Source: Gracilimonas mengyeensis (GTDB lineage: Bacteria; Bacteroidota; Rhodothermia; Balneolales; Balneolaceae). Taken from it: a stretch of DNA of 64,000 bases. Below the pieces are notes generated by a model. That model was not told where the DNA came from and searched no databases. It worked only from the letters and a program-made list of their open reading frames with translations. The translations under genes and the position numbers were made by a program. How positions within the stretch are numbered: position 1 is the first letter of the stretch; each line of letters opens with the position of its first letter. Location of the stretch: NCBI RefSeq assembly GCF_900182705.1, contig NZ_FXTP01000011.1, positions 62,001 to 126,000 of the forward strand. The letters are read 5' to 3'. Shown one piece after another: positions 60,883-64,000 of the stretch.

Positions 60883-63060
60883 TTATGCCGTCCATTCCAT
60901 TCGGTTGTAACCGAACTTGCGAACACTTTGCTGCAGATTATGATCTGCCTGTTGATTAGAAATTCTGTTACTTCCGCCGTTGCCATTGTTCAATCCACGG
61001 CCCTGGCCCGCGCCATTTGAGGAAGAATCACCGGCAAAGCCTGATGTTTGCTGGTCGTCCTTCCCTTCAAACTGAAGATCAATATTCAATTCACATTCTT
61101 TCTCGAGATGCTCTTTGATCTCCTCACCATACTGCTGCAGCAAACGGGTCAACTCAATGCTTGAAGAAGCCAGTTTCACCTGCATCACGCCATCTACATT
61201 TCGGGTAGAGAGGTCAATTTTGCTGCCGTCATCCATATCAAAACTGTGTTTCTGCCAGCCTGCGCCGGTACCTCCCTCATTTTGAGCCGCTTTTTGAACC
61301 GCAGCCGTAAGTCCCGGCAGCACGCTTCGGCGTAGCATATTATTTGGGATCGCCAAATCAGCCAGACGGTTATGCCCGAAGTTGGCTTGTACCTGTTCTT
61401 TTTGGGTTGAATCTTTTTGCTCAATCGCATCCGTCATTTGCTCTTTAAAAAACATTTCCTGGTTACTCGCAGAAGTGGACGAATACTGTCCGCTATTCTG
61501 CAGCCTTAACCATTCGGTTGCTGAAGTATACATGGGCGACTGACGCTGACCCGATGAAGAAGAACTTCCTCCTTCACTGGTATTGGTAATCGCTGCCAGG
61601 CGCTCATTCGTAAGCGGGTGACGTACTTCCGATTCCTGGTTTCCACCTTTTCTCTTTTCCTGCAAGTCACGGAATTTTGACATCTCAAAACCGGCGGCAA
61701 GCTCGCTATTCTTCTGTCCTGCTTTCTGGGTAGCCATCTGCTGGATGTTGATTCCGGCATCTCCCTCACGGGCAGCCCTTGCATTGGCCACCGCCTGCTT
61801 TCTTGTATTGGCCTCTTCCGTATTTCCTGTTTGATCTGTTCCCTTCAATACCGGGGAATCAGATTGCTGCGGGATCCCAGCTCTTCGTACAAATGGAGAA
61901 GCATTCCGCTCTTGCTGAGTGCGTTCTGAGCGGCCTTGGCCTGTACTTTCTTCGATATTCTCTGTTTTTTCCGGTGCGTCTGCAGGCACTGTTTGTTTTT
62001 GATCAGTTCCGGTAGGCTGGCTTTCTGAGGCCGGCACCGTAGTACCCGTTGTTGCTGTAGTTGCTGTTTGGGCAGCGGCATTCTGGGTTCCGGTTTTGTT
62101 TTCTTCATTACTAAGCGGCGTACTCGTGCCACTCTCAACCATAGTGCTTGCAGCGGGAGCTGAAGCCTGCTTTGGAGAAGCCACATTACCAACCTCTTGT
62201 TTTGCTTTATCTTGCTGGGCTCCTAAACCGGCTGAGCTATTGCTAGTTTCAGTGGTTTGTGTTTGATTTATTTTAACGGGGTCCAAAGCAGGTTTTTCAG
62301 ACGCCTGCAATCCGGCAACCTCTTTTCCTTCAGCATTAACCTTTATTTGCTGAGAATCTTCTGCACCAGAAGATGTGGTTTTAGCCACCGAATTTTTTGT
62401 CGTGCTTTCCTCTGTAATCTCTTGCACGCCCAGTTCATTATTCAAGCCTGCAAGCTTGCCATTCTCTGTTGCCAGAGGAGTTGCATTTGCGGGTTTGATA
62501 TCATTTTCCCGGGTTTCAATATTCTCTCCACTTGCTTTTTCCGCAGTGTTGTCAGAGGGAGTTGTTACGGTACCTTTTTCGCTCTCTGTAGTTTTCAGTA
62601 CCGTTAGCTTAATAGGGGATTCTGTTAATTCACCCTGTTCACCTTCTCCTTTAGTTTCTTCTTTATTAGTGGCAGACTTAACCAATGATAAAGTAGCCTT
62701 ATCTTCCGCGAGAGCAGATTCTCCTTCTGCAGTTGCAATAGCCGCTTCAGGTGATACACTTTCTTCCTCATTACCATCAGCCTGTAAAGCCGGGGTTTCA
62801 GCCGTTTTATTCTCATTGTTTACCAAGGCATGCTTGGCTTCACCATCAGCAGTGGTATTGGTGTTTGCATTGTTCAGCAAACTTCCTTCAGATTGCTTTC
62901 CATTATTACCTTCACCTTCCTCAGCCTGAAGGGCCTGGAGCATTTTTCCAAAAAAGCTGGTTTTGGGATCTTCATTAGTAACGCCTTTGGCTTTACCCGT
63001 CAGAGAAGATTCACCCGCATTTTTACTGTTCGCTATGGAATTAAGTACGTCTTTAATCAT
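60883..63060 (-). CDS. fliK: Flagellar hook-length control protein FliK
   Basis: A 725-residue protein. The first 500 residues are a low-complexity Thr/Glu/Gln/Asn/Ser-rich, disordered region typical of the FliK ruler, rich in TETSNSSA-like runs. The C-terminal Flg_hook domain contains DDGSKIDLSTRNVDGVMQVKL and LTRLLQQYGEEIKEHLEKE. It sets hook length and switches export substrate. It is longer than most FliK proteins. The ATG at 63060 overlaps the upstream stop as TGATG; a GTG just before is the alternative. Confidence 0.88.
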   Translation of the reverse strand: MIKDVLNSIANSKNAGESSLTGKAKGVTNEDPKTSFFGKMLQALQAEEGEGNNGKQSEGSLLNNANTNTTADGEAKHALVNNENKTAETPALQADGNEEESVSPEAAIATAEGESALAEDKATLSLVKSATNKEETKGEGEQGELTESPIKLTVLKTTESEKGTVTTPSDNTAEKASGENIETRENDIKPANATPLATENGKLAGLNNELGVQEITEESTTKNSVAKTTSSGAEDSQQIKVNAEGKEVAGLQASEKPALDPVKINQTQTTETSNSSAGLGAQQDKAKQEVGNVASPKQASAPAASTMVESGTSTPLSNEENKTGTQNAAAQTATTATTGTTVPASESQPTGTDQKQTVPADAPEKTENIEESTGQGRSERTQQERNASPFVRRAGIPQQSDSPVLKGTDQTGNTEEANTRKQAVANARAAREGDAGINIQQMATQKAGQKNSELAAGFEMSKFRDLQEKRKGGNQESEVRHPLTNERLAAITNTSEGGSSSSSGQRQSPMYTSATEWLRLQNSGQYSSTSASNQEMFFKEQMTDAIEQKDSTQKEQVQANFGHNRLADLAIPNNMLRRSVLPGLTAAVQKAAQNEGGTGAGWQKHSFDMDDGSKIDLSTRNVDGVMQVKLASSSIELTRLLQQYGEEIKEHLEKECELNIDLQFEGKDDQQTSGFAGDSSSNGAGQGRGLNNGNGGSNRISNQQADHNLQQSVRKFGYNRMEWTA

Positions 63061-63740
63061 CACATAATCTCCGTCATTAGTTTGGCCGCCTTATCAGATT
63101 TCAGCGATCGAAGGATTTTTTCACGTTGAATAGTACCTCCGCCGAAATACAGGCGTACCAATTGTTCCTGGCTCATTTTCTCAAGTATGGGCGCCAATTC
63201 ATCTTCATCCAGATTGAGTAAACTCTTCACCCGGTCAGAGAATTCTGCCGGATCCATTTCTTCTTCCATTTCAGCCAGCTCTGCTTGTACAGCAAGGAAT
63301 TCTTCTTCTTTTGAGCTTAGCTCTGTTTCCAAACCGGCAATTACCTGTTGTAATGAATCTACCAAACCGGTCAAACGCTGCTCTTCCGCTCCCATCACTC
63401 CGGGAACCGGTATTAGGCGTACCTCAGGGCGGGTATTCACCATTCTTAAAGAATCCATGCCTGCTGAGGCAGAATCATAACCAGCTGCAAATTCATCTTG
63501 TGGATATCCCGGATAACAAGGTCCTGCATATGAACTGTCTTCAACCTGATTTAACTTTGGGCGTGGAGGGCGATAAAAGGACTGATATTCTTCTTGCTGC
63601 TTCTGCTTTTCAAAATCTGACACCACCTTCTCGTATTTGTCCTCATTGATTTTTGGATAGAGGAAATACACGGTAATAAGACTTACCAGGAAGAGGCCTA
63701 CCAGAACACCAAGAATTTTAAGTAATGTTAGCTTATCCAT
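63060..63740 (-). CDS. MotE/YlxF-like flagellar chaperone protein with MgtE_N domain
   Basis: A 226-residue protein with one N-terminal membrane helix (LLKILGVLVGLFLVSLITVYFL), a Pro/Tyr-rich linker (SFYRPPRPKLNQ, GPCYPGYPQDEF) and a coiled coil (about 115-160). A C-terminal MgtE-N-like helical domain follows: LLNLDEDELAPILEKMSQEQLV, then REKILRSLKSDKAAKLM. The position between fliJ and fliK is that of YlxF/MotE genes, which encode stator- or export-related chaperones. The Cys in the linker is unusual. Confidence 0.78.
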   Translation of the reverse strand: MDKLTLLKILGVLVGLFLVSLITVYFLYPKINEDKYEKVVSDFEKQKQQEEYQSFYRPPRPKLNQVEDSSYAGPCYPGYPQDEFAAGYDSASAGMDSLRMVNTRPEVRLIPVPGVMGAEEQRLTGLVDSLQQVIAGLETELSSKEEEFLAVQAELAEMEEEMDPAEFSDRVKSLLNLDEDELAPILEKMSQEQLVRLYFGGGTIQREKILRSLKSDKAAKLMTEIM

Positions 63741-63749
63741 CGTTAATTG

Positions 63750-64000
63750 TTATCTGCTGAATGACTGCGTTGCTATTTCGTCTAAAAATTTATTTTCCTC
63801 TTTCGACACTTTGTCTTTGTGGAGGTCCAATTCGAATTCTTTTACTTTTTCAATCATATGCAAGCTCTTATGGGCTTCTGCAAGATCCTGTCGCGCGGCA
63901 TCTACTTTTTTATCCGCTTTGCTCAATTCCTTGCTTAGCTCTTTCATCTTGCGATGAACTTCTTCCATATGGGCCGCATGCCTGCGAACCATTTGTACAT
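63750..64000 (-). CDS. fliJ: Flagellar export protein FliJ (5' end outside window)
   Basis: This is the C-terminal 82 or more residues of a coiled-coil protein: HAAHMEEVHRKMKELSKELS, then VDAARQDLAEAHKSLHMIEKVKE, the FliJ pattern of ATPase-binding helices. The frame is open to the window edge without a stop, so the annotated Met at 63992 is internal. FliJ couples the FliI ATPase to the export gate. It heads the visible part of the operon; fliI is expected upstream, beyond the window. Confidence 0.78.
   Translation of the reverse strand, partial: VQMVRRHAAHMEEVHRKMKELSKELSKADKKVDAARQDLAEAHKSLHMIEKVKEFELDLHKDKVSKEENKFLDEIATQSFSR

Noticed and set aside
62375-62929. 184-codon plus-strand frame opposite fliK
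   Set aside because: Ser/Val/Pro-rich antisense of the FliK low-complexity region.

Overview
The window looks like a chromosomal segment from a marine or halophilic member of the Balneolota/Rhodothermota side of the Bacteroidota supergroup (Balneola/Gracilimonas-like). This is an inference. It rests on a SusC/SusD pair, several Bacteroidota-style outer-membrane barrels, YceI lipocalin-like proteins, Tat-type GMC oxidoreductases and a MutS-like membrane ATPase, all beside a complete flagellar operon, which most Bacteroidota lack. No rRNA, tRNA, CRISPR array or prophage was seen.

Layout. 1-9.7 kb: a truncated inositol-monophosphatase gene, a YceI-like protein, pgsA-pgpA, pyrE, miaB with a membrane protein, a DJ-1/PfpI protein, a surface-antigen barrel and two small lipoproteins. 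10-14.3 kb: a porin and YceI operon with Pho-box-like direct repeats upstream, then a membrane MutS-family ATPase. 14.9-22.8 kb: a peptide-acquisition locus of SusC-like receptor, SusD-like lipoprotein and a large secreted M14 carboxypeptidase. It is preceded by a 39-residue Met/Cys-rich leader peptide and a hairpin set that reads as a classical transcription attenuator. 22.8-27.7 kb: a repeat-rich accessory stretch with a toxin-antitoxin pair, an orphan antitoxin, an AT-rich Ntn-hydrolase-like gene and a sugar N-acetyltransferase. 27.7-36.8 kb: GMC oxidoreductase with its Tat-tagged small subunit, a divergent sugar isomerase-like protein, Smr, Dabb, folE-cysS-yidD, a GxxExxY cassette, hisI and a GIN-domain protein. 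37.6-43 kb: an MNT nucleotidyltransferase, a DEAD-box helicase, a REP-associated tyrosine transposase between its own REP hairpins, an LCIB-type carbonic anhydrase candidate and a GAF-histidine kinase. 43.2-51.2 kb: a TetR/TolC/HlyD/ABC efflux system resembling E. coli cecR-ybhGFSR, interrupted by a 1.2-kb repeat array. 51.5-64 kb: flagellar genes fliJ-(motE-like)-fliK-flgD-flgE // motA-motB-fliL-fliM-fliN-fliO-fliP-fliQ-fliR, all on the minus strand.

How the parts work together. The SusC/SusD/M14 locus would bind, cut and import peptides. The leader peptide would tie its transcription to the supply of charged Met-tRNA and Cys-tRNA. The efflux operon is probably repressed by its TetR protein at a perfect palindrome upstream. 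The flagellar block supplies the export gate, switch, stator, hook and hook-length control. The intergenic DNA is unusually full of palindromic dispersed repeats. At least one family has the architecture of the hairpins flanking the local RAYT transposase.

The most interesting item is the Met/Cys leader and attenuator at 14970-15155. Its terminator, antiterminator and anti-antiterminator pairings can all be read directly from the sequence.
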